Shown: one piece after another, positions 9,866 to 21,199 of the stretch
How the letters are laid out: each line of letters begins with the position of its first letter
How positions within the stretch are numbered: the stretch's first letter is position 1
Origin: Pogostemon cablin
Lineage: Eukaryota > Streptophyta > Magnoliopsida > Lamiales > Lamiaceae
Assembly: GCA_023678885.1 (NCBI GenBank)
Contig: CM042975.1
Location: 29,305,405-29,369,404 of the forward strand
Direction: 5' to 3'
DNA: 64,000 nucleotides
Made by a program: the position numbers and the translations under genes
The notes under the pieces: model-generated
Database searches by the model: none
What the model saw: only the letters and a program-made list of their open reading frames with translations
What the model was told of the DNA's origin: nothing

Positions 9866-10402
9866 TTGTGGGAGGATAATCTGTATTATACTAGTATGCT
9901 ATTAGAAATTCATAACATAATACAAGCTGATTTGAATTATTGGGGTTATGAAGTTCATTCTCTGATCGAGTACAATGGTCGTATGTCTAAATATAAGATA
10001 AAGAATGATGCACGTGTGGCAGAAGTTTTCAACTGTGTTGATGTAGGAATGGTTTACGTGACACTCCTTCCTATCGCTGGCAATGCATTCGTTCAACATT
10101 CTGCACAAGGTTCAGGGCATAGTTTGGATTTAGGATTGGGTTTTAATGACGGAAGTGCTGGTCCGAGCAATGATCCATGTACGAGGGTACAATCTAGTGG
10201 TAGGCCTGATTTTGATTTGAATGTGGAGTACAGTCCGACCTCAGAGATGCAGCGGTTTGGTATTAAAGAATCTGTAGATGCTGAAGGTGATGACAACGCT
10301 GGTGAGAATGAGGATGATGTACATGCTTATAATGATGATGTTGAGCCGGGGAATAGGACTGTCGAAGAAAAATATGAAAACAATGACGATGATATACAGT
10401 AG
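9866..10402 (+). pseudogene. N-terminal fragment of a MULE transposase
   Basis: 178 codons: a region with EVHSLIEYNGRMSKYKIKND and VDVGMVYVTLLPI, then a long acidic tail. It resembles the PB1-like N-terminus and acidic linker of plant MuDR-type transposases. The same frame is readable upstream to about 9810 (GGYWDGLLYKDGHVRLLYL) behind an in-frame stop, so the real start may be further left. There is no MULE DDE core, CCHC finger or SWIM motif. The stop lies 8 bases from the stop of a convergent frame, which suggests one deletion removed the 3' halves of both genes. The family assignment is by pattern only. Confidence 0.5.
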
Positions 10403-10410
10403 GATTGTAA

Positions 10411-10833
10411 TCAGTCTTCAAAGTCACGGGCAATCTCACTTACTAATGGTCTTTGGCCCTGACCATAATACGTATCGTACACCCCACCAGACGGGATATG
10501 ATACGACATGTTCGGATCAAACCTCACTCGGTCCCGAAAGCAGAGCCCCATTATCCGCATGAACTCTACCCTACTAAATCTAAGGCACTCGTTCCCAACC
10601 TGAAAATATGTAGCAGTTACATCATCCCTGCTAAGTATGATCTCCCGTATTATGAGACCGTGGAGATTAGCATGCGCGCTCCAATCGTCGTGAAGATCCC
10701 AATAATGACCAAAACAGGATCTCCTGAACATCTCCTCCGCATTACTTCCAATCTTTGTGAACTGCTTATGGATAATTTTCATAACAACCACAGGTTTGCA
10801 GTAATTATATATAATGCATTTCTGCCCCTGCAT
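10411..10833 (-). pseudogene. DUF1985-like fragment (N-terminal part of a Ulp1-type MULE protease)
   Basis: 140 codons with MFRRSCFGHYWDL, LIIREIILSR and FQVGNECLRFSRVEFMRIMGL. This is the pattern of DUF1985, which in plants stands before a Ulp1/SUMO-protease-like domain in MULE-borne genes (the KAONASHI type). The peptidase domain is missing. The fragment faces the transposase fragment tail to tail, as mudrA and mudrB do in maize MuDR. Upstream sequence continues into the right-hand repeat array, so a first exon may have been lost. Confidence 0.6.
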
Positions 10834-11019
10834 AGTTGGACGCTTTCACTCACCCTGCACAAATTAAATTTTTTGCTAAATAATATAAAACACACATCAT
10901 ATAGATGTACTCTGCATCAATTCAATCAGCTTACTTAATAAGACAATAAGTCATAATTATATCAAATAACAATAAGTTCATTGCAGTAACTGAACAAATA
11001 TTGGCACACTCAATCATTT

Positions 11020-11795
11020 ATTCTATTCGGCCTACTTTTTCTTCTATTCGGCCTACACACTATTCTATTCGGCCTACAAAAATTGCTCTATTCTGCCAAG
11101 GTCAGTGCTATCACATTATTCCCACTTCACTTTGCTCTATTCAGCCTAAACTCGATCTATTCGGCCTACACTATTGCTCTATTAGGCCTACCAAATATGC
11201 TCTATTTGTCCAAGGTAAGTGCTATCACATTATTCCAACTACACTTTGTATTATTCGGCCTATACTTGTTCTATTCGGCTTACAGATTTGTTCTATTCGG
11301 TCTACAAAAAAGTTCGATTCGGCCGACCAATATTTCAAAATATTCCAAAAAAATACACTCCTACACTTTGTTCTTTTCGGCCTACACTTGTTCTATTCGG
11401 CCTACAAATTTGTTCTATTTAGTCTACAAAAAAGCTCTATTTGGCCAACCAACATTTTCAAATATTTCAAAAAAATACACTCCTACACTTTGTTCTATTC
11501 GGCCTACAAATTTGTTCTATTCGGTCTATAAAAAAGCTCTATTCGGCCAACCAATATTTTCAAATATTCCAAAAAAATACACTCCTACACTTTGTTATAT
11601 TTGGCCTACACTTGTTCTATTCGGCCTACACTTGTTCTATTCGGCCTACAAATTTGTTCTATTCGATATACAAAAAAGCTCTATTCGGCCAACCAACATT
11701 TTCAAAAATTCAAAAAAAAAACTCTTATACTTTATTCTATTCGGCATACAGATTTGTTCTATTCGGTCTACCACAAAGCCCTATTCGGCCAACCA
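11020..11795 (-). repeat. Right subterminal array of TTCTATTCGGCCTAC repeats
   Basis: Some 35-40 copies of CTATTCGGCCTAC or close variants, opposite in orientation to the left array. Higher-order units of about 110-120 bp recur, each with a TTTCAAATATTCC-like spacer and ACACTCCTACACTTTG. Long frames here encode only repeated Ser-Ile-Arg-Pro-Thr and are artefacts of the repeat. Confidence 0.9.
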
Positions 11796-12725
11796 ACATT
11801 TCCAAAAAAAAAAAAAAAAACCCCACTGCGGTCCTACATTCTAAACATGATGTATACACAATTAAGTCACATTCAACAAATTACATTTTCAAACCACAAC
11901 ATGTGCGAAACATTATACACAATGAATTCACATTTTACACATATGAACAAAATCACACAAAATATACTACAAACTCAATGTAGGAAATATTGTAAACAAA
12001 TAACTCATAATTTAGAAATGCAAATAAAATTGCTTTTTATACATACCTGAAAATTTGCCATTTCGAAATTCACCAGAATCCACCTCGTCGGGAAACGCCT
12101 ATTCCGGCAGATGGAAAAGAGAGACTGAGAAATGGATACTACAAATGGGTGGCACTGCACTGTGTGCTTTGGGACGAAAGAGAGAGAGGAAGAAAGAGGA
12201 TGTTGGACGAAAGATGAGAGAGAAGAAAAAATTTGAAATAAAAATGACGTTAATGATATACCCCACCAACCCACATCCAAAATTTTAAATTGAAAAATTT
12301 TAAAACTTTAAATGTGGTCCACTAACCCACTAAGTACAATTTTAAATGTGATCCACCCACCCCATTTACTCAGTCAAAACTGACATGATGATGACCCCTT
12401 TATTTTTGTCCTTTATCTGACAGTTATGAGGGTAATTTGGCGAGTCCACTAAATAGTGGCTAGTAAAAATTGTTCTTAAGAGATGTGACTATTTAAAATT
12501 GTACTTAGTCAATAGTGACTATTAAAAAATTGTTCCCAATTTTATATCCTCTTCCAACAACTGTCCTACTGTTCATCTAGATAGTCCCACCATCCCTTTC
12601 TCTTTCAAGGACAAGTTATTGGGCCCCAAAAACTCTCTCTCTTTCACCCCCACCCCCTCTCTCTCTTCTCCAACAGCCTGTCACTTCCAACTTTCTGACA
12701 ATGGTGCCGCTGTTAAACAGACTCG

Positions 12726-14389
12726 TTGCCCTCACCCCCTTCAACCCTAACCATCCCTCTAGTCGCACAAACCTTCTCCCGTCCACCATCCCCCAACAAT
12801 CTCCTACATCTCTTCTTCTTGGAGATTCCGCCTCTCACTCTCTGTTGTCAGCTCCCTCCTCTTCCCCTCTCCTGTTTCACCATCACATCCTTGTTCCTCA
12901 ATCTTCCCATAACCCCCCATCCCCAGCAACTCCCTGTCTCTCCACCCTCTCCTAATCCCTCTCCTTCTTGCCACTCGTTTCCCCCTCCGTCCATTTCCCA
13001 TCCTCCCCCCTCACTTTGCCTCATCCCCATACTTCCAAATCCAATTCTAATTCCTACAATCGCCAACCCCAACCCAATCACTTCTTCAAATTTGTCCCCC
13101 CTTGAACCCGGAGTGGTGGAGATTCCTGACCATATGATTGACGACGATAACGATGAATGGAATCACACTCTTATTGGCTGCTTTGCTGGTAGATATCTGG
13201 GTTTTCAAGCGGTGAAAGATATCATCAATAAGTGGGGAGTACTGTTATAAATTTTCAGCCACGATAGAGGGTTGATAATCTTCAAACTCATCAGTAAAGA
13301 GGATGTTCAAAAAGTCCTCCAGAATGGCCCCTATGATGGTAAGTTCGTCTATCTAATGTTGAGAAGGATGCCTGACGATTTCCAATTCGACGAAGTGGGG
13401 TTAGCCATTGTTCATGTATGGATTCGTCTTTCATCTCTTCCTCTCAAATATTGGGCATCTGATCGCTTAAGCCTCATAGCCTCGACAATCGGAGAACCAG
13501 TCATGATGGATTACTACACTACTCATAGGGAGAGAGTCTCATATGCACGTATCCTTGTGCATGTCGACGCTTCTAAAACCCTCCCGGAAGAGATCTGGGT
13601 CAAAATCGATTTGGTGGATTCAAGCAAAAAATTCATTACGAATTCAATCATAAATTCTGTAAGAATTGTAACTCCCTGGGACATCTCGAGTCGGAATGTC
13701 GTCGAAGTGATGAACAGATGCAGACAGAACACACTAGTGAGGAGAACAAGAATTTCCAGTTTGGCAAAAGGAAAAGAAACAGAAATCGTGGCAGGCAGCC
13801 CAATCCAATTTCCAACCCTAAGCCCAATACCCATCCTAAGCCCAATCCCCAACCGTTTAATCCTAAACCCATTCCCAATCCCACTTGCCCTAATAAGCCC
13901 AATCCCCCTAGGGAGCCCAATCCCTCCACTTCTCTGTCCCAGCCCAATCGTTTTCACGCCATAGCCCATCCAAAAAAACCAAATACAATTTATCAGCCCA
14001 TTTCTCGCCTCACCCCTAAGCCCATCCATCCTAACCATCCTAACTAGCCTAACTCTGTCCCTATTCCTGAGCCCATGACAAGCCCATGACAACTCCAGAA
14101 AGTCTCCCCCCCACTTTAATACTGACAAGGAACATATTCAAGAGACTCCTCTCTCTAACCACAACAACCCCCATTATGGCAGCAAAATGAAAGGAAATTG
14201 GACCCCGACAATAGTGGAGAGTCTTCAGCTTCTATAGGTAGAAATTACAAATTTAAAAGAATAAAATCCTGGGGAAGAAATGTAGACAAAGAGGTCGAAG
14301 ATGAAGATGGAAATTTTGAAGATTATGGAGATTGGATTAGTAAGAAGATTGCGGAGGAAGGTATCCCATCCTCTGAATATTCTTCATGA
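12726..14389 (+). pseudogene. LINE ORF1 (DUF4283 plus CCHC zinc knuckle), frameshifted
   Basis: ORF1 protein binds element RNA. A proline/serine-rich lead is followed by a DUF4283-type domain (TLIGCFAGRYLGFQAVKDI, then VLQNGPYDGKFVYLMLRRMP and VWIRLSSLPLKYW). A CCHC knuckle (C-X2-C-X4-H-X4-C, 13658-13703) is readable only in a different frame from the DUF4283 region. At least two shifts are needed, near 13250 and between about 13620 and 13655. The tail is basic, Asn/Pro-rich and repetitive (13790-14040). The frame ends at a TGA whose ATGA overlaps the ORF2 start at 14386. Confidence 0.75.
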
Positions 14390-17300
14390 CTCTTCTCATT
14401 TGGAATGTGCGTGGGATGGGACGACACCAACCCACAAAGCACTCAAAAAATGGTGCAAAAGTATGATGCAACAATTATTGGACTGCTGGAAACTAAATTG
14501 AATTTATCCAAGGTGAATGTCGTTATCAGTAAAAAATTTCCTTTGTGGAATTGTAGTCATAATTTTGATTGCTGTAATGGAGGACGAATCATGATTGTTT
14601 GGAATCCTATGAGAGTTTTTCTACATAACTTTGTAATTTTTGATCAAGCAATCACTGCCAATGTTCGTTGCCTTACTACTGCTAAAGAATTTTCGATCTC
14701 CATCATCTATGCTTATAATAGATATGTAGCTAGACGATCATTGTGGCAACATCTCTACTCGTTATTCTACTCTAATACTTTATCTTGGATTTTGGGAGGG
14801 GACTTCAACTGTGTCCATTATGATTATGAGAGAACGAGCACCTCTTCCCATCACGGGATCAGAGAGTTTCATGAGATTTTTTCTTTAATGGGAATTGAGG
14901 ATACATGCTCTTCTGGCTGTCACTACACTTGGACGAATGTCACTATTTGCTCAAAGTTAGATAGAGTGATGATCTACAACATTTGGAGAAGTATGGGTTG
15001 GGATCTTCACACTACCTTCTTGGCTCAAGGAACACAATCCGATCACTGCCCTTCTATTACATCATTTCAAAACCCTAGCCCTCACTCTATAAAACCGTTT
15101 AGATTCTTCAATTTTTGGACTAACCATGAATCTTTTATTTCTCTAACTTCTTACCATTGGCAGGTCTTTTTTGCAGGTACTAGACAATTTTCTCTATGTC
15201 AGAAGCTGAAATTATTAAAAAAATATTTGAAGGAGCTTCATCATCAAAATTTCAGTCACATTTCAGAGAGGGTGAACAGAGGAAGAGAGTACTTGATTAA
15301 TCTCCAATCTCGTTTCATGAAGGATCCGAGTTCTCCAGAACTTCAATCAGAACTTAGAGAGGAGATTAACAAACAGAAGCACTTGAAGGGTTGTGAAGCT
15401 GATTTCTTGTTGCAGGTTCTCAAAAACAATCACATTAAGTATCAGGACTGATCAACCAAGTATTTCTACTCTCTCATTCGCAGTAATGGTTTGAGGAATG
15501 ACATTTATAGAATCTTCACTGATCACGGTCCCACTACTTCCTACCAAGAAATGATTGATTACTTCATCTCTTATTATCAATCACTTCTAGGTGAGGAAGG
15601 ATCAGTAACAGACAAAGTGGAGTAAGAAGTTATAGACTTGGGACAGAGGGTGAGCTTAGAGGAAGCAAGCAGGTTGGAGATTAGAGTTGAAGAAGTGGAG
15701 ATCAAAGAAGGACTATGGTCCATTAATAAGAATAAATCTCCGGGTCCAGATGGGTACACATCTGTTTTCTTTCAGAGTGCTTGGAGCGTTGTTGGTAGTG
15801 ATGTGGTGGCTGCGATTCAAGAGTTTTTTCGGAAAGGTAAACTTCTGAAGCAAATCAATGCTACTTTCATCTATTTGATTCCGAAAAAGACCCATGAACT
15901 AGGAGTCCGAAACTGTAGGTCTATATCTTGCTGTAACACCATCTATAAGATTATCTCGAAGATATTAGCCAAATGTCTTCGTGATTGCCTTCCTTCCTTG
16001 ATCAATCCAGCTCAATTTGGATTCATCAAGGGTGGGAAATTGAGAGATTGTGTTTTCCTAGCAGAGGAGATCTTCAGAGGATATGGTAGGAGAAATGGGC
16101 TCTCCCCCAGGATGGTAGTCAAGGTTGATATCTCCAAGGCGTATGATTCTGTACATTGGGGTTTTCTCTTTGAATTGCTGGATAGGTTGGGATTTCCTCC
16201 TTTACTTTGTAATTGGGTACAACAATGTGTGACCACTACCTCGTACTCCCTAATTATCAATGGCAAACCTGAAGGGTACTTCAAAGGAAAGAGAGGCCTC
16301 CGTCAGGGTGACCCTATATCTTCGCTTCTATTCGTAATTTGTATGGAGTACTTCAGTCGGTTGATGAAAAGAGCTGTGGACAATCGAGATTACAGATCCC
16401 ACTCCAGAATTTGTAAAAGGGTAGATGTCTCTCATTTGATTTTTGCTGATGACCTTCTAATCCTGGGGTATGGTAACACTAAAACAGCCACTACTATTCA
16501 TCAACTTTTGGACAAATTTGGGGAGACTTCTGGTCTGATTGTTAATCCCCAAAAGTCCAATCTCATTTTAACAGGAGTCATAAATAACATCACTGATCAG
16601 ATTGTTCGGATTCTCCCATTTAATAGAGGTACCACTCCTTTTAAATATCTTGGTATTCCTATTTGTAGTAAGAGAATAGGAGTGGTGGATTTCATGCCTT
16701 TATTGAATGATATTAATAGTATGATTCAGAGATGGTCTTCAAAATTGTTGTCCTTCACGGGTCGATTGGAACTTATTACATCTGGTATTTATGGTATTCT
16801 ACCATTTTGGTGTGGTATTGTTAAGATCCCTGTGGTGGTAGTGAATAAAGTGGAGGCATTGATTCGTAGATTCTTGTGGGGTACAAAGGTGAGTCCGGTA
16901 AGATGGAAGGACATTATACAACCTAAGACTGCAGGCGGACTAGGGTTGAAAGACATCTTTGCTTGGAATAGAGCATTACTAGCGGTAGCTTTGTGGGACA
17001 TTCACCAGGAGGCCTCGTCACGTTGGGTAAAATGGGTCCACAGTGTTTACCTATCGTCCACCCATTGGACGATCGTTCCCCCCACAGCTAATTCTTCTTA
17101 TCTATGGAGAACAATGTTCGCCACCAGAAATGTGATTGAAAGAGAGGATGAAGAAGAGGAAGGAGTAGTGAGTGCCTTACAAAATTGTTGTGAGAATGGA
17201 AGGTTCAGAGCCAATCGAATGTATGCATTCTTGAGGAGCAAGCACATAGATGATACCAGCTTTGTATACAAACATATTTGGCACAAATGGATTGTAAGGA

Positions 17301-17707
17301 AATACAGCTTCAGAATATGTATGGTACATCGAGAAAGATTATTCACGAAGGACAGGGTATGGTGCACAAGAGAAGATACACGATGTGGGTTTTGCTTTGA
17401 TAGAGAAACCACATCGCATCTCTTCTTTCAGTGCCCTTATACCACATACATATGGGATGATGTCAAGAGATGAATAAGATGGAGAAGAGGATGATTCAAC
17501 TCAGTTACCGATGCTTTCCGTAAAATTTGCATGGACACTCAAAGAAGCAACAAGGCAAGGAAGCTACTCTACATCACTTTTGCTACTATGATTTATAACA
17601 TTTGGATGGAGATGAATGCTCTATACTTTGGCACGAGAATGCTATTATCGAACCACATTGCAGATATAATCAAGATACAGATAGCATCTTTGTATTTGAA
17701 TTCGTGA
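14386..17707 (+). pseudogene. LINE ORF2 (endonuclease, reverse transcriptase, zf-RVT), broken
   Basis: The start at 14386 gives the canonical endonuclease opening LLIWNVRGMG; a frameshift follows within an A6 run near 14445. Endonuclease motifs: GLLETKL, WILGGDFNCV, RVMIYNIW and QSDHCP. Reverse transcriptase follows (SPGPDGYTSVFF, VDISKAYDSVHW, GLRQGDPISSLLF, and FADD near 16440-16455), and a C-terminal zf-RVT domain (WHKWIVRKYSFRICM, RCGFCFDRETTSHLFFQCP). In-frame stops occur at 15449, 15623, 17471 and 17492, and the same frame is coding up to the TGA at 17705-17707. The FADD active site is retained but the protein cannot be made whole. Confidence 0.85.
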
Positions 17708-18054
17708 TGTATGTTTTGTTTTGGTGCTATTCACCTTAGGCCCGGACCTAAATAGATTGGATAGATTGATTTGATCTTATAATCGCATCGTATATAAATA
17801 CTTGATGTAACAGTTTCCAGTGAAATATAATTTACCAATTTCACTAGGAGGGAGTATTCATATATTCATAGACACATCATCCTTCAAAGTTGTATCATAT
17901 TATGTGCATTAATAAATTCATAATTTTCAACTCACACAACCAATCAACAGACACCAATTCAAGATCCCCCAACTCTTTAATAATGGAAATGTTAAACCAA
18001 CTCCACCACCACAACAATTCAAAGAAACCACAATACTTCTCATAGAAATCAGAA
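17708..18054. other. Intergenic, possible LINE 3' UTR
   Basis: AT-rich. It contains a GGAGGGAGTATTCAT stretch near 17848 that resembles a MITE end, but no partner end is evident. No gene seen. Confidence 0.5.
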
Positions 18055-18474
18055 TCACACAAAATCAACCCATAAAAATATAAAAAAAATTAGAAAAACA
18101 TTCCCATAAATAATTCCTTGAGGGCAGACCAACCACAGCATACTGGTAATCCTCATCAATGTACAAAACCCAATAATCCCCACTGACTGGAAATATAGGG
18201 AAAAAAGGGGCACAGAGAATTTCACTTTGAGCTTAGCCTCATCACTTTTGGGATCAACTTTGTAAGCGTTCCCCTCGATATAACCCCTCTTCCCATTGTT
18301 CCAAGTCTCATTCAAAACATGAACAGTGCCATCTTCATTGAGAGAGTAGGTTGCCCTAGTATCCACGCCATCCTTGGGCTGAATTCTCGACGGTACCGAA
18401 GCAATTTCATACCATCTGCCCACGTACTTGTCTGTATTCAGGCCCTTCACCACATCCATCTCTTTGTTCGACAT
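18055..18474 (-). pseudogene. TIL: Temperature-induced lipocalin (TIL), truncated and frameshifted
   Basis: TIL proteins are membrane-associated plant lipocalins involved in heat and oxidative tolerance. The N-terminus matches the family closely: VVKGLNTDKYVGRWYEIASV carries the lipocalin GxWY motif, followed by GVDTRATYSLNEDGTVHVLN and KRGYIEGNAYKVDPKSDEAK. After VKFSVP a one-base shift occurs at a T/C homopolymer: the family pattern (GDYWVLYID, VVGLPSRNYLW) continues in another frame to about 18105. Nothing matching the remaining third of the roughly 185-residue protein follows, and there is no convincing splice donor. The ATG at 18472-18474 is well placed. The copy looks like a truncated duplicate; an unseen second exon to the left is not excluded. 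Confidence 0.8.
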
Positions 18475-18888
18475 TTTTCTGCTAATCAGAAGTCTCGGGA
18501 ATTAGGAGATTTGGGGGGTTTGCGTGACTAATTTATGGAGGAATATTTCTTCAATGTTTGGGGTTTCCGCTTTCTTGACCAAGGGTTTAGGATTGATTTG
18601 TGGGAAAATTTACAGAATGATAATGTGCGGGGTGTGAACAAGATCGGGAATTTCGGGATGACGTGGGCATTCTACAGCCTTACACGCGTATGAGTGGAGA
18701 AATTTGAAACTACAGAGTGAATGGAGTAGAGAGTGAAACCGTAAGTCCAGAAATTTGACTTGGCTTTTCTGATTAACTCCATTTCTATCTGCTTTAATTC
18801 TCCTCTCAAACTTGATAAAAATCCCAAAACCAATTTGTTGATAAAAAAAAAAAAAATAAAAAATATATATATATATATATCCATTATT
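18475..18888. other. Divergent intergenic region between TIL and NLR-1
   Basis: Presumed promoter space for both genes. The block near 18750-18800 (ATTTCTATCTGCTTTAATTC, CTCTC) matches the leader upstream of NLR-2 near 32460. An (AT)n run lies at 18860-18880. Confidence 0.5.
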
Positions 18889-19968
18889 ATGTTAAAGTCC
18901 TTCCATGGGATCATAGGATGGAGGAAGAAACGTGTCCCCAACGACTTCCAGTTTCATTTGAAAGGCGAGCATATTTGCGTTGTTAGAGACTACTTCAATG
19001 GTTTAGGAATTTCCTTCACCTGGGACTTTCCAGATTGGCGTGGTTCTTTTGAGGAGTGGTACCGCCGCCATAAAGGGATGTTCGTGGTGCCCAGATTGGA
19101 CCAAAACAATGGTCGGATCAAGAGGTACCATCTCCTGGAATGGTTTCTCAGTTTCCTACTGAGATTATTGTACCATAAAACACATCCGGTGGATGATCGG
19201 ATTCAGATTCTTGAAAAGGAGCTGAGGCATCTTCTCACCATTCTTGGCGACATATCGTGGATGCTGGGCAACTGCAATCAGCTCGAATCTAAATTCCAGA
19301 AACTATTTGGGAAATTTGAAGCAGTGGCGAATCAAGCGGGATGGTTTCTCTGTTCCTTGTTGTTCTCCACCAATCCATCGTTTGAAGAAATGGGCAAGGA
19401 GCTTGCTGCTGTTTTAAAGGAGATCCACCGCTTGAAAGCTAATATTCGGTCATCTGATATCCGCATACCACCATATACAGCTGCAAAGACTTCAAGGGTG
19501 AACTCCTTGCTCATTATCAATTCTCTAGTTGATGATCTTGAGGAGCTGTTGAAGCAGGAGGATGATCGGATTTCTGATGTGAAGTCCCAGATCAATCATC
19601 TCCATCAGGGCTCTCACTTTTCACTTCTTCCATCAATGGCATGAGATACCCACAGCCTTCAGAAACTGGAGAACTGAAAGAGCCACAAGGCGCATGGGAG
19701 ATGTGGCACATCAAGCTGAATATCTTATCACTGCTTTTTTGGTAAAAGATGCTCCTCTCTGGTATGTCATCAACAGGCTCACTGCCCTTATACAAACAGA
19801 GCTCAAAGTTACTACAAAGAAACATCAATCTATTGGAGGCTTAAAAGTTGAAAAGTATTTGCGTGCAGAGCTGCCATTACAAGATTGGAGACAGGCTGGT
19901 GTCAATCAAATAATTGTTGGCTTCGAGGACAAAGAAATAGATATTTTGGATCAGCTGGTTGGAGGAGG
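18889..19968 (+). pseudogene. NLR-1, 5' part: R1-type N-terminal region (subfamily A)
   Basis: Start ATG at 18889, giving MLKSFHGIIGWRKKR, equivalent to the start of NLR-2. The R1-type N-terminal region follows (EKELRHLLTILGDISWML, EAVANQAGWF, VNSLLIINSLVDDLEELLKQ). A one-base deletion near 19610 (GGGCTCT where NLR-2 has GGGGCTCT) shifts the frame; the sequence resumes with MGDVAHQAEYLITAFLVKDA, the EDVID-like motif region. The gene then stops at the copia insertion, just before the NB-ARC P-loop. It continues at 28284. Confidence 0.85.
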
Positions 19969-21169
19969 TGATGGCAATTGGATCGTGTGGTTCAAACATG
20001 ATCCGTTTAGGATTTCAGGCAAACAAATTAGCGGAAGCAATTAAATCATGTTTACCGTACTTCTGGGTCGTAGAGGATGAACTGCAGAGAACTACCTCTG
20101 ATCTTCTACTGTATGTCCCAAGTGTGATCCTGCTGTTGTGTGGGCAACAGTCTGCAGGATCTCTCAATCTGCTTCTCTTCCCTTCTCTCACCAAAAGAGG
20201 CGCAGGAATAATCTTAGGGTTCCAGGAAGCTGAGTTCACTTATATATTGGGCTACAGCAGGGACCAGGAGGAGAAATTGGGCTGGACCTCAATTGAATTT
20301 AATTAATCAAGCTTAGCCCAAAGCTTTTAATTAAATCCAATAATAATAATATAGTCCACTAAAATATTATTACTGCATTACCCGTCCAATCCCAAAATTA
20401 TGTTCTGGGCTCCTTCTTATTATAAGCCCGATAGTCTCCCCATGTTTAAGATATTCAATGTCCATTAATTAATTAAGTTACTGACAACTCAAATTAATTA
20501 ATATCTCATCCGAGAGTAGTACCGCTCAACCTTATTATCATGCCGGAAATTAATCCACTTGCAAGATTTACATGATAAACCTTGTGAGCTCCTCAAGGGG
20601 ACATCATCAACCTATGACGGACATGGATTCATTCTACAATCAACATCACACCATAGATACAGCACTACTTCCCAACTCACCGAGTTTGTTGATTTAATAC
20701 TTATAAATATCACCCATTGATGAATCAAAGAAATACATACTGCCCTACGTGTCGAGGTTATTGTATAGGGATTAAGAGCACGAACTTCCATAATAACAGA
20801 GATCAAGTTCTACTATATAGTCAGTATAAGAAGAACGATCTCAGGCGGTCCTGCTCAATACACACAAGTGCACTAATGTGATTATATAGCCAAGACAAGC
20901 TAATACCAAACCACACTACAACCATACCGATAGAGAGTCCCCGTCTATCTCAGTTGTGAGCATCTGTTTATACTTTATAAGGAAACCGATAATATGATCT
21001 TCCGCGTGTTATCGCACAACATATTATCTACAGTATAAAGTAAATGGACTATTGCATCATGCATATAAAATCAATTATAAGATGCAATCATTTGATCAAT
21101 GATTCTCATTTCAAATATTGTTATGACATTGTTCATACTAAAGCTAGACTTTTAGTATACAATCCAACA
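19969..21169 (-). repeat. 3' LTR of the copia element
   Basis: Matches 27081-28283 with few differences, so the insertion is fairly recent compared with the decay of the interior. In sense orientation it starts TGTTGGATTG and ends CAATTGCCATCA, against CAATTGCCAACA in the other LTR. Confidence 0.92.
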
Positions 21170-21182
21170 ATCTCCCACTTAT
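21170..21182 (-). other. Polypurine tract of the copia element
   Basis: The sense sequence TAAGTGGGAGAT directly precedes TGTTGG, the typical copia arrangement. Confidence 0.85.
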
Positions 21183-21199
21183 ACTAAAAGACTATGTTG

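Larger units (their letters stand above)
8560..12537. mobile_element. Mutator-like element (MULE), internally deleted
   Basis: A 3,978-bp element with a perfect 9-bp target duplication (AATTTTATA). The terminal inverted repeats are about 60 bp and imperfect: the left holds CTACTATTACTTAAAAGTA and GTGGCCACATGTGTTA, the right read inward holds CACTATTGACTAAGTAC and AGTCACATCTCTTA. Inside the termini are two long arrays of a short repeat in opposite orientation, then two convergent N-terminal gene fragments. The catalytic DDE region of a transposase is not seen, so the element is non-autonomous. Confidence 0.85.
12547..17707 (+). mobile_element. L1-like LINE retrotransposon (decayed)
   Basis: A non-LTR retrotransposon with a nucleic-acid-binding ORF1 and an endonuclease/reverse-transcriptase ORF2. 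Both carry frameshifts or stops. The 5' region (12547-12700) is C/T-rich like many plant L1 leaders. The 3' end is not sharply defined; coding similarity ends at 17707 and a 3' UTR may run to about 17850. The MULE target duplication ends at 12546, so the MULE lies at or in the 5' edge of this LINE. Confidence 0.85.

Noticed and set aside
9155..11795. A CRISPR-like array from the regularly recurring GGCCGAATAGAAC word
   Set aside because: Plant genome, irregular spacing, spacers not unique, and opposite arrays inside a transposon with TIRs and target duplication.
11001..12050. Long plus-strand frames encoding repeated Ser-Ile-Arg-Pro-Thr (up to 253 codons)
   Set aside because: They arise from translation of the TATTCGGCCTAC array in several frames at once; the phase drifts between copies and no start context or domain is present.
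13523..14128. 201-codon minus-strand frame rich in Gly and Leu
   Set aside because: Antisense of the repetitive Asn/Pro tail of LINE ORF1.
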